Shown here: piece by piece, positions 34,515 through 42,700 of the stretch | Layout: each line of letters begins with the position of its first letter | How positions within the stretch are numbered: position 1 is the stretch's first letter | Assembly: GCA_019751815.1 (NCBI GenBank) | Contig: JAIEMW010000003.1 | Location: forward strand, 62,001-126,000 | Reading direction: 5' to 3' | DNA from: Cyanobacteriota bacterium | GTDB lineage: Bacteria > Cyanobacteriota > Vampirovibrionia > Vampirovibrionales > Vampirovibrionaceae | DNA length: 64,000 nt | Notes under the pieces: model-generated | The model's input: the letters and a program-made list of their open reading frames with translations, nothing else | Databases searched by the model: none | What the model was told of the DNA's origin: nothing | Position numbers and translations under genes: made by a program

Positions 34515-35702
34515 TTAGCAATGGGCATGGGCTTCGCGTCTGGGTACTGTATCCCCTTGAAGCCGAATGCCACGTGCGGTCAACTCTTCAATAAAGGCTT
34601 CTGTGGGGACTGCTGTTTCCAGAGCTAACACACCTCGTTCGGAAATCCGACCGTCTCCCATCATCTGCGCCACAATGGCAACAGGAAAGGCTGTTGTTCG
34701 CATCATCGCGGTAAACCCAGTAGCAGCATCATACGTGTCCATAATCTCGTAACTCACTTCAACGGTTTCTTTTGCCTTTTCTCCTCGGACCAACACCCTT
34801 ACCACCACGATGTCTCTGGGGTCATCCTTCAGCAATTTTGGGGTAATAAGAGCAGCAAAGGCTTCTCGCGCTGTAACGGTTTTGCCTTGAACAAAGACGG
34901 GGGTCTCGTCCATAAAGCCCAAGTCGGCAAACAGTTTAATTTGGGCGCAATGTCCGGGGTAGCGAACCGTTTTGTAATCCATCGTCTGAATTTGCCCCTC
35001 AAACGTCCAGGGCAGAGTAGAAAGTCCTCCCAACGTATGAAATGCTTCACATGTACCCACAGGTTCACGAAAATGAAGCGTTTCCACATCTGTCAGCGTT
35101 GGGACCGTTTCTCGCTTCCCGTTTTTCAGCACAATGGAACGTCCCATATACTCATTAATCAGCCCATGAATCGAGAAGAACAGCTGATAATTCAAGGGTG
35201 GCTCAGGGTTTTGCGGGAGTCCGCCGACTCGAATATGCACCGCATCGACATGATTGAGTTGCTTGATACCGTGAGCAGCCAGAATATTGGCCATCCCTGG
35301 GGCCAGCCCGCAGTCGGGAAGAATCGTCACACCCGCTTCTCGAGCAGCCTGATCACGTTCACGTTGGGCAAAGACCAGATCCGTATTGCCGCCCATATCC
35401 ACCATATGGGTTTTACTGGCGATGGCAGCATCTGTAATAGGCAGATTGAGAAAATACGGCACTGCACTCACCACCACATCATAGGGTTTCAAAAACTCAA
35501 TCAGGGCGGCTTGATTAGTCACATCAAGCTGCACAGGTTTCAACACATCTCGCTTCAGCAAAGAGCGAAGGGATAAAACCACTGTATCGAGAGATTTTAT
35601 CTCCTGATCCACCAAGGCCACTTCGCTCACCGAGGGATTCTGGCATAAATCGTATGCCACCGCTCGCCCTTGAAGACCCGAACCCAACACTGCAAATTTC
35701 AT
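34515..35702 (-). CDS. Saccharopine dehydrogenase-like / lysine-metabolism oxidoreductase
   Basis: A 395-aa NAD(P)-dependent protein of the saccharopine dehydrogenase superfamily. The Rossmann N terminus reads MKFAVLGSGLQGRAVAYDL with glycine motif GSGLQG, then DVVVSAVPYFLN and GNTDLVFAQRE-type segments. The catalytic/lid half contains DCGLAPGMAN, typical of lysine/saccharopine reductases. It may be a lysine or saccharopine-type dehydrogenase or carboxynorspermidine-like enzyme. Start: ATG 35702 has GGAGG 9 nt upstream; the upstream ATG would sit on the SD. It follows dapB by 21 nt, so it probably takes part in lysine/DAP handling and is cotranscribed with the dcw cluster genes. Confidence 0.72.
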   Translation of the reverse strand: MKFAVLGSGLQGRAVAYDLCQNPSVSEVALVDQEIKSLDTVVLSLRSLLKRDVLKPVQLDVTNQAALIEFLKPYDVVVSAVPYFLNLPITDAAIASKTHMVDMGGNTDLVFAQRERDQAAREAGVTILPDCGLAPGMANILAAHGIKQLNHVDAVHIRVGGLPQNPEPPLNYQLFFSIHGLINEYMGRSIVLKNGKRETVPTLTDVETLHFREPVGTCEAFHTLGGLSTLPWTFEGQIQTMDYKTVRYPGHCAQIKLFADLGFMDETPVFVQGKTVTAREAFAALITPKLLKDDPRDIVVVRVLVRGEKAKETVEVSYEIMDTYDAATGFTAMMRTTAFPVAIVAQMMGDGRISERGVLALETAVPTEAFIEELTARGIRLQGDTVPRREAHAHC

Positions 35703-35723
35703 CAAAAACATCCTCCCCAGTAG

Positions 35724-36554
35724 TTACAACAATGAATCAAGCCCGTAAATCAGTCCTTTGATGCCCAGTGCCTTTTTTACCGCCAGACACACCCCAGGCA
35801 TAAAGCTTTTCCGGTCGAAACTATCATGGCGCAGTGTCAACAATTGGCCAGGCGCCCCAAAAATCACTTCTTGATGGGCCACCAGGCCTGGCAGACGAAC
35901 GCTATGAATGTGCAAACCTGAATCTTCCCGGACAGTGCCTCGAGCGCCTGCTTGCACATGGGTCTCTTGGATATTATCGAGACCAAAAACAGGTTGGCCT
36001 GCCATTTTTCTGGCCTTTTCCATTTTTTCAGCCGTTATCAAAGCAGTCCCACTGGGGGCATCCGCTTTTTGATTGTGGTGCAGCTCAATAATTTCAGCAT
36101 GTTCAAAGTATTGGGATGCCATTTCGGCAAATTTCATCATCAACACGGCACCCAGGGCAAAATTAGGAATCACCAAAACAGACAGGTTCAGCGCTTCTGC
36201 CTTTTGTTCCAATAGGGACAATTGTTCTGGAGTTAAGCCTGTCGTCCCGATCACCGGGCGGCACCCGGCGGACAGCATCATTTCTGCATTGGCAAACACT
36301 TCTGAAGGGTGGGTAAAGTCCACACAAACCTCAGGTTTTGCCCGAGTGAGCATATCCGCCAGAGAGGCTTCTATGGGAATATTCAAATGCAAATCGCTCG
36401 ACGCCGCATTGAAATCAGCCACGCCGACCAACTCCAGTTGGGGGTCTGCCAGAACTGCAGCAACCACCTCTCGGCCCATACGGCCCAGAGCCCCGCACAC
36501 AGCGGTCCGGATTTTCTGTGTATTATGGCTCTCTGCTGCGTTCATCATCTTCAT
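35724..36554 (-). CDS. dapB: 4-hydroxy-tetrahydrodipicolinate reductase
   Basis: NAD(P)H-dependent reductase of the DAP/lysine pathway, making tetrahydrodipicolinate. The 276-aa protein shows the dinucleotide motif GALGRMGREV near residue 20, the catalytic segment ELHHNQKADAPSGTA (His pair and Lys) near 158 and a normal domain order. The ATG at 36554 is one of several adjacent Met codons and no strong SD is seen, so the exact start is uncertain. It sits between ftsQ and the saccharopine-dehydrogenase-like gene, downstream of the murE-ddl block. DAP is the third residue of the peptidoglycan stem peptide that MurE adds in the same cluster. Confidence 0.95.
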   Translation of the reverse strand: MKMMNAAESHNTQKIRTAVCGALGRMGREVVAAVLADPQLELVGVADFNAASSDLHLNIPIEASLADMLTRAKPEVCVDFTHPSEVFANAEMMLSAGCRPVIGTTGLTPEQLSLLEQKAEALNLSVLVIPNFALGAVLMMKFAEMASQYFEHAEIIELHHNQKADAPSGTALITAEKMEKARKMAGQPVFGLDNIQETHVQAGARGTVREDSGLHIHSVRLPGLVAHQEVIFGAPGQLLTLRHDSFDRKSFMPGVCLAVKKALGIKGLIYGLDSLL

Positions 36555-36580
36555 GATTTAACATAAAGAGAAAAGGCAGA

Positions 36581-37723
36581 CTAGTGTCCTTCGGGGGTTT
36601 CGTGAATTTGTACCACCTGGGTTTGACTGGTCAGTGTGGTTTGATGAGCACCTTGGATAGAGTTATCGGGCTTAACCACAGTTGTCGGTTTCACCACAGA
36701 GGTCACCACTGGCTGATTTTCCAGCTGCTGCTGAAGCGCATCTGTCATAACTGGCTTATTTTCAATCGTTCGCATAGGTTGATTGGTTAGGGCAAGCGAC
36801 TCTTTCAACACCTTGGGTGCACGATGAAACGTGACTTGACGGTGCCACCGCAAGTCTAAAACGCCCATTTTTCCCTTCAATGTTTGTATGGTAGGAACAA
36901 GCGTGAGAATGCGCTCCGCCCTTGCCCGCAGTGTTCGGTCTAATGGCCCCAGCCATACCGCCATTTCGGCAAATTGGGCTTTCATCATCTGAGAGTCGCT
37001 CACATCCAGCCCCCAGTAATGCAGGCCCTGGACAGTGCTTAAATCAACGGATAGCCGCTGCAGGGCTCTTAAATCCTGAATATTCATTCGCTGCCAAGGA
37101 GGCAAAACAAGCTTAACCAAAGAGCCACCGGGCTGAATCCCCTTTGCCTGAGGGTAAGGCTGGAGAGAGTATACGTGAAAGTCGGTTCCCATAACCCCAT
37201 AAGGTTCAGTTGCTTTGGATGTGCTATACACCAACGCCCAACGAGGCTTTTCCAACACTTGTACTTCAAGCCGTGTGGGGAAGAAAAAGCGGCGCACAAA
37301 CACGTGATCGACCAAGGGGTAATCCTGTCGAATGCGCATCTCCACTTCTGCCGGATCGACTTCAAACAGGGTTCGGCCAACATAGGCCTCTAGATACGGC
37401 TTTATCAAAGCGGCATTCACAAGATTATTTTGGTTATTTTTCACGGAGAAGCGCAGTGTATCCAATGTCCAAAAGGGGCTCTGGATCATTAAAACCATCG
37501 CATAGGTTAACAACGGAATCAGCGAAATTTTGAGAAGCCACACCAGCCGGTGGTATCTGACTTTCATCTTTTTTCGAGAGCGGCGTTTTCTGAGCAAGGC
37601 CTGTTGACGTTGACGACTATCTGCCATTGATTCTGGATGCTGAATCGACAAGCCATCTTCAAGAGGGTGCTTTGTTTCAATGCTGATTGGGCTGTTTTCC
37701 ACAGAGCTTCCTTTGTTTGTCAT
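36581..37723 (-). CDS. ftsQ: FtsQ/DivIB-type cell division protein
   Basis: Bitopic divisome protein bridging FtsL/FtsB and others. About 70 cytoplasmic residues, Arg/Lys-rich at their end, precede a transmembrane helix at about 80-100. A POTRA domain follows (FWTLDTLRFSVKNNQNNLVNAALIKPYLE...LFEVDPAEVEMRIRQDYPLVDHVFVRRFFFPTRLEVQV, about 100-165, not quoted in full here), then the FtsQ beta domain. The C-terminal ~85 residues are unusual, Gln/Thr/Val/Pro-rich with repeats such as NQPMRTIENKPV and VVKPTTVVKPD. Start ATG 37723 overlaps ddl by ATGA; ATG 37750 is an alternative. It is placed after ddl as in classical dcw clusters, but ftsA and ftsZ are not next. Confidence 0.82.
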   Translation of the reverse strand: MTNKGSSVENSPISIETKHPLEDGLSIQHPESMADSRQRQQALLRKRRSRKKMKVRYHRLVWLLKISLIPLLTYAMVLMIQSPFWTLDTLRFSVKNNQNNLVNAALIKPYLEAYVGRTLFEVDPAEVEMRIRQDYPLVDHVFVRRFFFPTRLEVQVLEKPRWALVYSTSKATEPYGVMGTDFHVYSLQPYPQAKGIQPGGSLVKLVLPPWQRMNIQDLRALQRLSVDLSTVQGLHYWGLDVSDSQMMKAQFAEMAVWLGPLDRTLRARAERILTLVPTIQTLKGKMGVLDLRWHRQVTFHRAPKVLKESLALTNQPMRTIENKPVMTDALQQQLENQPVVTSVVKPTTVVKPDNSIQGAHQTTLTSQTQVVQIHETPEGH

Positions 37724-38682
37724 TTTTGGCACGCTGTCTTTAACAGGCATTCCACCAATTGATCATAGGCCAGCCCCATAGCTGCTGCTTGGGCCGGCAG
37801 ATCACTCAGATTGGTCATCCCAGGAATGGTATTAATTTCAAGGATAAAGAAGCGGTTTTCACCGTCCACCACAAAGTCTACGCGGGATACACCAGAGCAA
37901 CCCGCTGCTTGATGTGCTTTTAAGGTGATTTCTTGGATGGCTTGTGTCACCTCCACGGGCAGGTCCGCTGGTATTACAAACTCCGTCAGTCCTTCGGTGT
38001 ATTTTGCTGCGTAGTCATACCACTCGGTCTTGGTCCGTAATTCCAGAATAGGCGTTGCCTCCAGGGATCCTTCTCTTTCCAGAACACCCACTGTAATAGA
38101 TTTCCCCGGAATATACTGTTCTATCAATACCCGATCAGAGATCTCAAAGGCAGTCTCCACAGCTTGTTGCAAGTCATCTTCACGGTCTACCTTGGACATT
38201 CCCACACTAGAACCATCAGCCACTGGTTTCACCATCACTGGATAGGTGCCGCGGTATCTTACATTGGCAAAGGCTGCTTGTTCCCCGGGTTCTCGTTTGA
38301 GTGTAACCCAGGGCAAAACCGGCAACCCGGCTGCCTGCAATACTATTTTGGTGAGGTCTTTATCCATTGTCAGGGCACTGGCTGTAACACCATTGCCGGT
38401 ATAGGGTATTCCCATCCAGTCTAATAGGCCTTGAATACAACCGTCCTCACCGTATGTTCCGTGGAGGGCGTTAAAGGCAACCTCGATCGGGGTTGCGAGC
38501 AGTGTCTTTGCGATCTGATGATCCGCATCCAGCAACTGGACATTGGAATAACCGAGTCGCGTGAGGGCTTCTGCACAATTGCGGCCTGAGCGAAGCGAGA
38601 CTTCTCGTTCAGAAGAGAGGCCGCCGTATAGCACCCCAATACATGTGTCTTTTCTCAACTCTGGCAAACGCTTACGGGTCAT
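37720..38682 (-). CDS. ddl: D-alanine-D-alanine ligase
   Basis: ATP-grasp enzyme joining two D-Ala residues for the peptidoglycan stem. The N-terminal motif VLYGGLSSEREVSLRSG and FNALHGTYGEDGCIQG match Ddl. The ATP-grasp core includes VKPVADGSSVGMSK and RVDFVVDGENRFFILEINTIPGMT. The 320-aa length is normal. The start is ATG 38682, sharing its A with the murB stop (TGATG); a TTG three nt upstream is possible. The stop overlaps ftsQ by 4 nt. The position between murB and ftsQ is the classical dcw order, suggesting cotranscription. It makes D-Ala-D-Ala, the substrate of MurF, which is not in this window. Confidence 0.96.
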   Translation of the reverse strand: MTRKRLPELRKDTCIGVLYGGLSSEREVSLRSGRNCAEALTRLGYSNVQLLDADHQIAKTLLATPIEVAFNALHGTYGEDGCIQGLLDWMGIPYTGNGVTASALTMDKDLTKIVLQAAGLPVLPWVTLKREPGEQAAFANVRYRGTYPVMVKPVADGSSVGMSKVDREDDLQQAVETAFEISDRVLIEQYIPGKSITVGVLEREGSLEATPILELRTKTEWYDYAAKYTEGLTEFVIPADLPVEVTQAIQEITLKAHQAAGCSGVSRVDFVVDGENRFFILEINTIPGMTNLSDLPAQAAAMGLAYDQLVECLLKTACQK

Positions 38683-39641
38683 CAAAATAGCCCTCTTAAA
38701 AATTCTGGTACTTCACTGACATCTATCCCTGAGAGATCACGCCGCTGGAGATACGACCATAGCCGGGCTTCCTCTTCCGTAATATCACCCATCAAGATAT
38801 TTTCCGGCTGAAGGGTCAACCCGTGACGCTCAAAAACAGAGGCTTTCATTCGCACCATTAGGCGAAGAACATCCGTAGACGTCCCTTCTCCGGTATTGAC
38901 AATAAAGTTGGCATGCATCGGACTCACCCTGACCCCCCCTTCAGTCCAACTTTTAGCACCCATTTCGTCTAATAGTGCACCAGCTGTTTCAGGCTTTGGA
39001 TTTTTGAACACGCTTCCCCCATTGGGTTCTGTGGGGTGGTGTGCCTTACGAAAAGCAATGCTTCCTTCCATCATCTGGGTGATCTCTGCCAAATTTCCAG
39101 GAGCAAACTCGCATTCAACCTGCAGGACAATGTGCTTATTAGGTTCTAGAGCACTATGGCGGTATTGAAACTGACACTCGTTGGCGGACCACACTTGAAC
39201 AGTCTTGCTTTCTCGCTCAAATACCCAGACTCTTTGAACCACTTGAGCAGTCTCTTGTCCCAAGGCCCCTGCATTCATGCGTACAGCCCCGCCCATTGTC
39301 CCGGGGATACCAATCATATACTCTGCCCCATGGAGACTCACCTTTTGAGCAGCAGCCGCTGATTTTGCCAGATGTACACCGGCTCCAAATATTAATCCAG
39401 TCGATGAAACAGATTCTACCCAGTCCATTTTTCGAGTGATTAAGACATCCCCGCGGATCCCTCGACTGGCAATCAAGGAATTACTTCCCCAGCCCAGCAC
39501 GGTCACAGCATCCAGTCCTTTGAGGAGGTCTACTGCTTCATTCATTGAGCACGGGAAATAGGCCCTATCAATTGGTCCACCGATTCGATACGTAGAGTAA
39601 GGCGCAGCACTAAGGGATTCTTGAGCACGCAAAGCAATCAT
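38682..39641 (-). CDS. murB: UDP-N-acetylenolpyruvoylglucosamine reductase
   Basis: FAD-dependent reductase forming UDP-MurNAc. The FAD-binding half has VLGWGSNSLIASRGIRGDVL and an AEYMIGIPGTMGGAVRMNAGA segment. The catalytic serine is in GGSVFKNP (near residue 216). It is type I/II-like at 319 aa and lacks only extended ends. It overlaps murC by 4 nt (ATGA) and ddl by 1 nt. It receives the product of MurA, and its own product is used by MurC next to it, so the murC-murB-ddl order follows the pathway. ATG 39641. Regulation is likely shared across the cluster. Confidence 0.95.
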   Translation of the reverse strand: MIALRAQESLSAAPYSTYRIGGPIDRAYFPCSMNEAVDLLKGLDAVTVLGWGSNSLIASRGIRGDVLITRKMDWVESVSSTGLIFGAGVHLAKSAAAAQKVSLHGAEYMIGIPGTMGGAVRMNAGALGQETAQVVQRVWVFERESKTVQVWSANECQFQYRHSALEPNKHIVLQVECEFAPGNLAEITQMMEGSIAFRKAHHPTEPNGGSVFKNPKPETAGALLDEMGAKSWTEGGVRVSPMHANFIVNTGEGTSTDVLRLMVRMKASVFERHGLTLQPENILMGDITEEEARLWSYLQRRDLSGIDVSEVPEFLRGLF

Positions 39642-41128
39642 TTGCCAAGTCCTTCTCGAAAAAGCTGTGTGATGCTTCCTGCACCCATCGAAATCACCAT
39701 GTCACCAGGTCTTACTTCGGATAAGAGTCTCTCTCTTAATGAATCAAAAGGTGGAGAGGGGACATAATAGGCGCTAACGGCACGCTTGGCTGATAAATTC
39801 CACTCTTGGCAGAAGGCACTGGCCGTTGCAGAATCGATCTCAGGTTCTCCTGCCGAATACACATCCGAAAAAAACAAACCACCCTCGATACCGTCAAAGG
39901 CATTAAGGAAATCACCCCACAAGGCTTGTAAGCGAGAATAGCGATGCGGCTGGAAGACAACCCATAAACGCCCGGGTTCTGACTGTTTTGACAATTTTTC
40001 TCTGGCCGCTTCAATTGTCGCCTGGACCTCTGTCGGATGATGGGCATAATCATCCACCCATTGAATCCCTCTAAAGGTGCTGACCAATTCAAAACGCCGT
40101 CCCATGCCTGAAAACTGCTGAAGCACAGACTGAATTAAGTCCCACTCATAGCCAAGATGGTGCGAAACAGCGGCAGAGACAAGAGCATTCCATAAATTAT
40201 GCTGCCCCGGAACTTGTAATTGAATATTTCCAAGTACCGTCTGGGTTTCATGATATCTAATAACCCCTAGTGATGGGCCAATACACTCAATAGAATAACC
40301 AGAAGTCAACTCGGGACGGTACCAGGACAACCAAATCACTTGGACATGCTCAAATCCACCGTTTAAGAAGAGTCGCTTGGTTTGAGGACAGTCGCCGTTT
40401 AAAAACACGCGACTCCCAGGACGCAGCGAGCCCACATACTGACGAAACACCCGTAGGACCCCTTCCAAACCTTCTGTGTAGTGGTCCGCATGGTCAAGTT
40501 CAATATTATTAATAATAGATACCGTGGGCTGATACTCCACCAAAGAGCCATCACTCTCGTCCAGTTCAGCAACCGCGACACCGCCAACAGGTCCAAGTAT
40601 TGCATTTGTGGCAAAGCCAGGCAGTCTTCCCCCAGCAATCACTGTTCCTTGGTGATTCTCCGTATTCAAAATGCTACCAAGCATACCCGTAACCGTGGTT
40701 TTACCATGGGTTCCAGTCACCCCCACCACATCTTGATAAGCAAAGACTGGACTGTGTAATAAGGCTTTTAACAGCGCTGAACGATGAAATATGGGAAGGC
40801 CCAATGTCTGTATTTGCTTTAATTCGGGATTATCCGACTTCACGGCAGTTGAAATGACTGTCACTCTATTATCTGGAGACTTTCCCAGGGTTTGCTTAAC
40901 CCAATCAAGATTCTCCTGATGCGGGCCTATCCGGAGCGTCGCGCCCAAGGCTTGCAGGTGTTGCGTTTGTGAGTTCTCGCGGAGATCAGAACCAGACACC
41001 TGAAACCCTGATTCTAACAAGAGTTTTGCCAGTCCGCTCATCCCAATACCACCAATTCCAATAAAATGGACCGCTGGCTTTTGACTTAAATCCAATTCAG
41101 CAGAATTTGTTTGAACGCTCAACACCAA
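39638..41128 (-). CDS. murC: UDP-N-acetylmuramate-L-alanine ligase
   Basis: ATP-dependent Mur ligase adding L-Ala to UDP-MurNAc. The 496-aa protein has the N-terminal nucleotide-sugar domain (FIGIGGIGMSGLAKLL), a P-loop in GVTGTHGKTTVTGML, a central domain with ELDESDGSL and INNIELDHADHY, and a C-terminal domain with WVDDYAHHPTEV, the MurC hallmark. The start is ambiguous: TTG 41128, GTG 41125 and TTG 41122 cluster 5-11 nt behind GGGAG, all consistent with a short leader. It sits 9 nt after murE. No evidence of fusion with another ligase is seen. Confidence 0.95.
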   Translation of the reverse strand: MVLSVQTNSAELDLSQKPAVHFIGIGGIGMSGLAKLLLESGFQVSGSDLRENSQTQHLQALGATLRIGPHQENLDWVKQTLGKSPDNRVTVISTAVKSDNPELKQIQTLGLPIFHRSALLKALLHSPVFAYQDVVGVTGTHGKTTVTGMLGSILNTENHQGTVIAGGRLPGFATNAILGPVGGVAVAELDESDGSLVEYQPTVSIINNIELDHADHYTEGLEGVLRVFRQYVGSLRPGSRVFLNGDCPQTKRLFLNGGFEHVQVIWLSWYRPELTSGYSIECIGPSLGVIRYHETQTVLGNIQLQVPGQHNLWNALVSAAVSHHLGYEWDLIQSVLQQFSGMGRRFELVSTFRGIQWVDDYAHHPTEVQATIEAAREKLSKQSEPGRLWVVFQPHRYSRLQALWGDFLNAFDGIEGGLFFSDVYSAGEPEIDSATASAFCQEWNLSAKRAVSAYYVPSPPFDSLRERLLSEVRPGDMVISMGAGSITQLFREGLGK

Positions 41129-41137
41129 TAAATCTCC

Positions 41138-42700
41138 CTACCGTGCGACAGCCACATAGGCCTGCACCACTTCACGATCGTCAAAGTGAATCACTCGATC
41201 CGCTAGTATTTGATAGTCCTCATGCCCTTTGCCGGCTATCACAATAATATCTTCGGGCCCGGCGAGATCAATCGCCCGGTGAATAGCCTCTTCACGGTCA
41301 GCATTGACAATCATACGGGATGAATCAAATCGTTGGATCCCGCTCAAAATATCGGTAATAATCTGCTGCGGATCTTCGGAGCGAGGATTATCGGAAGTTA
41401 CCACCAACAGATCTGCAATTCGCTCGACAATGGCACCCATCTTCGGCCGCTTTGTTGCATCGCGGTCTCCACCGCAGCCAAACACAGCAATCAAACGAGC
41501 CCCTTCTGGTGTCACTCGCTTTGCAGCACTCAGGACGTTTTCCAAACCATCGGGCGTATGAGCATAATCAACAATGACGTATGGCTTAGAGGCAACCACT
41601 TCGAACCGTCCGCGCACTCCTTTCACTTTTTCGAGAGAAGAGACCACGTTTTCCAGCGGAATCCCCAAGGCGAGTCCAGCACAAAGAGCGGCAAGAGCAT
41701 TATAAATACTGAATCGACCGGCAATTTTGAGATTGACATCCGCCTGCCCTACCGGAGTCTGGACATGAAACTGAGATCCGTCGATCCCAAACTCCACATG
41801 GGTTGCCCGAACTGAGGCTTTCGGGTCATCGATGCTATAGGTCCACTGACAGACTTCATTTGGTGTCGCTTTGACAAACTCCTGGGCCCATTCATCATCC
41901 ATATTAATCACTGCAGATGCGCCAGGAGCCAATGCGGAAAACAAACGGGTCTTGGCCTCACAGTAGCGGGCCATGGTTTTATGATAGTCAAGGTGATCTT
42001 GCGTCACATTGGTCACCACAGCCACTTGAAACGTACAACCATAGGTTCTGTCTTGATCAAGGGCATGAGAACTGACTTCCATCACCACATAATCGGTTTT
42101 TCGAGAAACAAGATCAGACAAAGTCTTTTGCAATTCTGGCGCCATGGGGGTGGTATGCCCTGTCGTTTCATACTGCTGAGACGCGGCGGTTTTAATACCC
42201 AACGTTCCAATAACAGCCGCATTTTTATGCCAATCAAGCAACATTTGTTCTACCAGATGAGTCACTGTGGTCTTCCCATTGGTCCCGGTCACACCCACCA
42301 TCGTTAACTGTTTTGCAGGCTCGCCGTAAAACACGGCACTCAGTGCAGCCAGTGCCATATAAGTATTGTCTACCTCAATCACCGCAGAATTTTTTAAGTT
42401 CAAATCGTTTAATAACGAGGTTCTCTGTGCCAATACCGTCTTGTCACAAACCAACAAGCTCGCCCCAGATTGAACAGCTTGTTGAAGATACTGATGGCCA
42501 TCCGTATTGACCCCGGACAAGGCGACAAAAACGCCGCCAGGAGAAACGGCTCTGGAATCACTCGTGATACTGGTTATATCGATGGGTGTTTCAAAATGAG
42601 CCGGTCGAACCCAATCGAAGCCAACATAAGGCTTAAGACTCGCCAGGAGGGTTTCTAGTGTCCGCCTTGTTGAGGTCGGATGGTTTAGATCGTGACTCAT
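41138..42700 (-). CDS. murE: UDP-MurNAc-L-Ala-D-Glu:meso-DAP ligase
   Basis: Mur ligase that adds the third stem residue. The 520-aa protein has ITSDSRAVSPGGVFVAL, the P-loop GVTGTNGKTTVTH, and the residue-selectivity motif DNPRSEDP near 420; DNPR marks meso-diaminopimelate-type MurE, which fits dapB in the same cluster. A carbamylated-lysine site is expected near 225. ATG 42700 shares its A with the ftsI stop (TAATG), so translation is coupled. The product goes to MurF, which is absent here along with mraY, murD, ftsW and murG from their classic positions after murE. Confidence 0.96.
   Translation of the reverse strand: MSHDLNHPTSTRRTLETLLASLKPYVGFDWVRPAHFETPIDITSITSDSRAVSPGGVFVALSGVNTDGHQYLQQAVQSGASLLVCDKTVLAQRTSLLNDLNLKNSAVIEVDNTYMALAALSAVFYGEPAKQLTMVGVTGTNGKTTVTHLVEQMLLDWHKNAAVIGTLGIKTAASQQYETTGHTTPMAPELQKTLSDLVSRKTDYVVMEVSSHALDQDRTYGCTFQVAVVTNVTQDHLDYHKTMARYCEAKTRLFSALAPGASAVINMDDEWAQEFVKATPNEVCQWTYSIDDPKASVRATHVEFGIDGSQFHVQTPVGQADVNLKIAGRFSIYNALAALCAGLALGIPLENVVSSLEKVKGVRGRFEVVASKPYVIVDYAHTPDGLENVLSAAKRVTPEGARLIAVFGCGGDRDATKRPKMGAIVERIADLLVVTSDNPRSEDPQQIITDILSGIQRFDSSRMIVNADREEAIHRAIDLAGPEDIIVIAGKGHEDYQILADRVIHFDDREVVQAYVAVAR

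Noticed and set aside
34887..35576. 229-aa plus-strand frame
   Set aside because: Antisense to the saccharopine-dehydrogenase-like gene; shadow composition.
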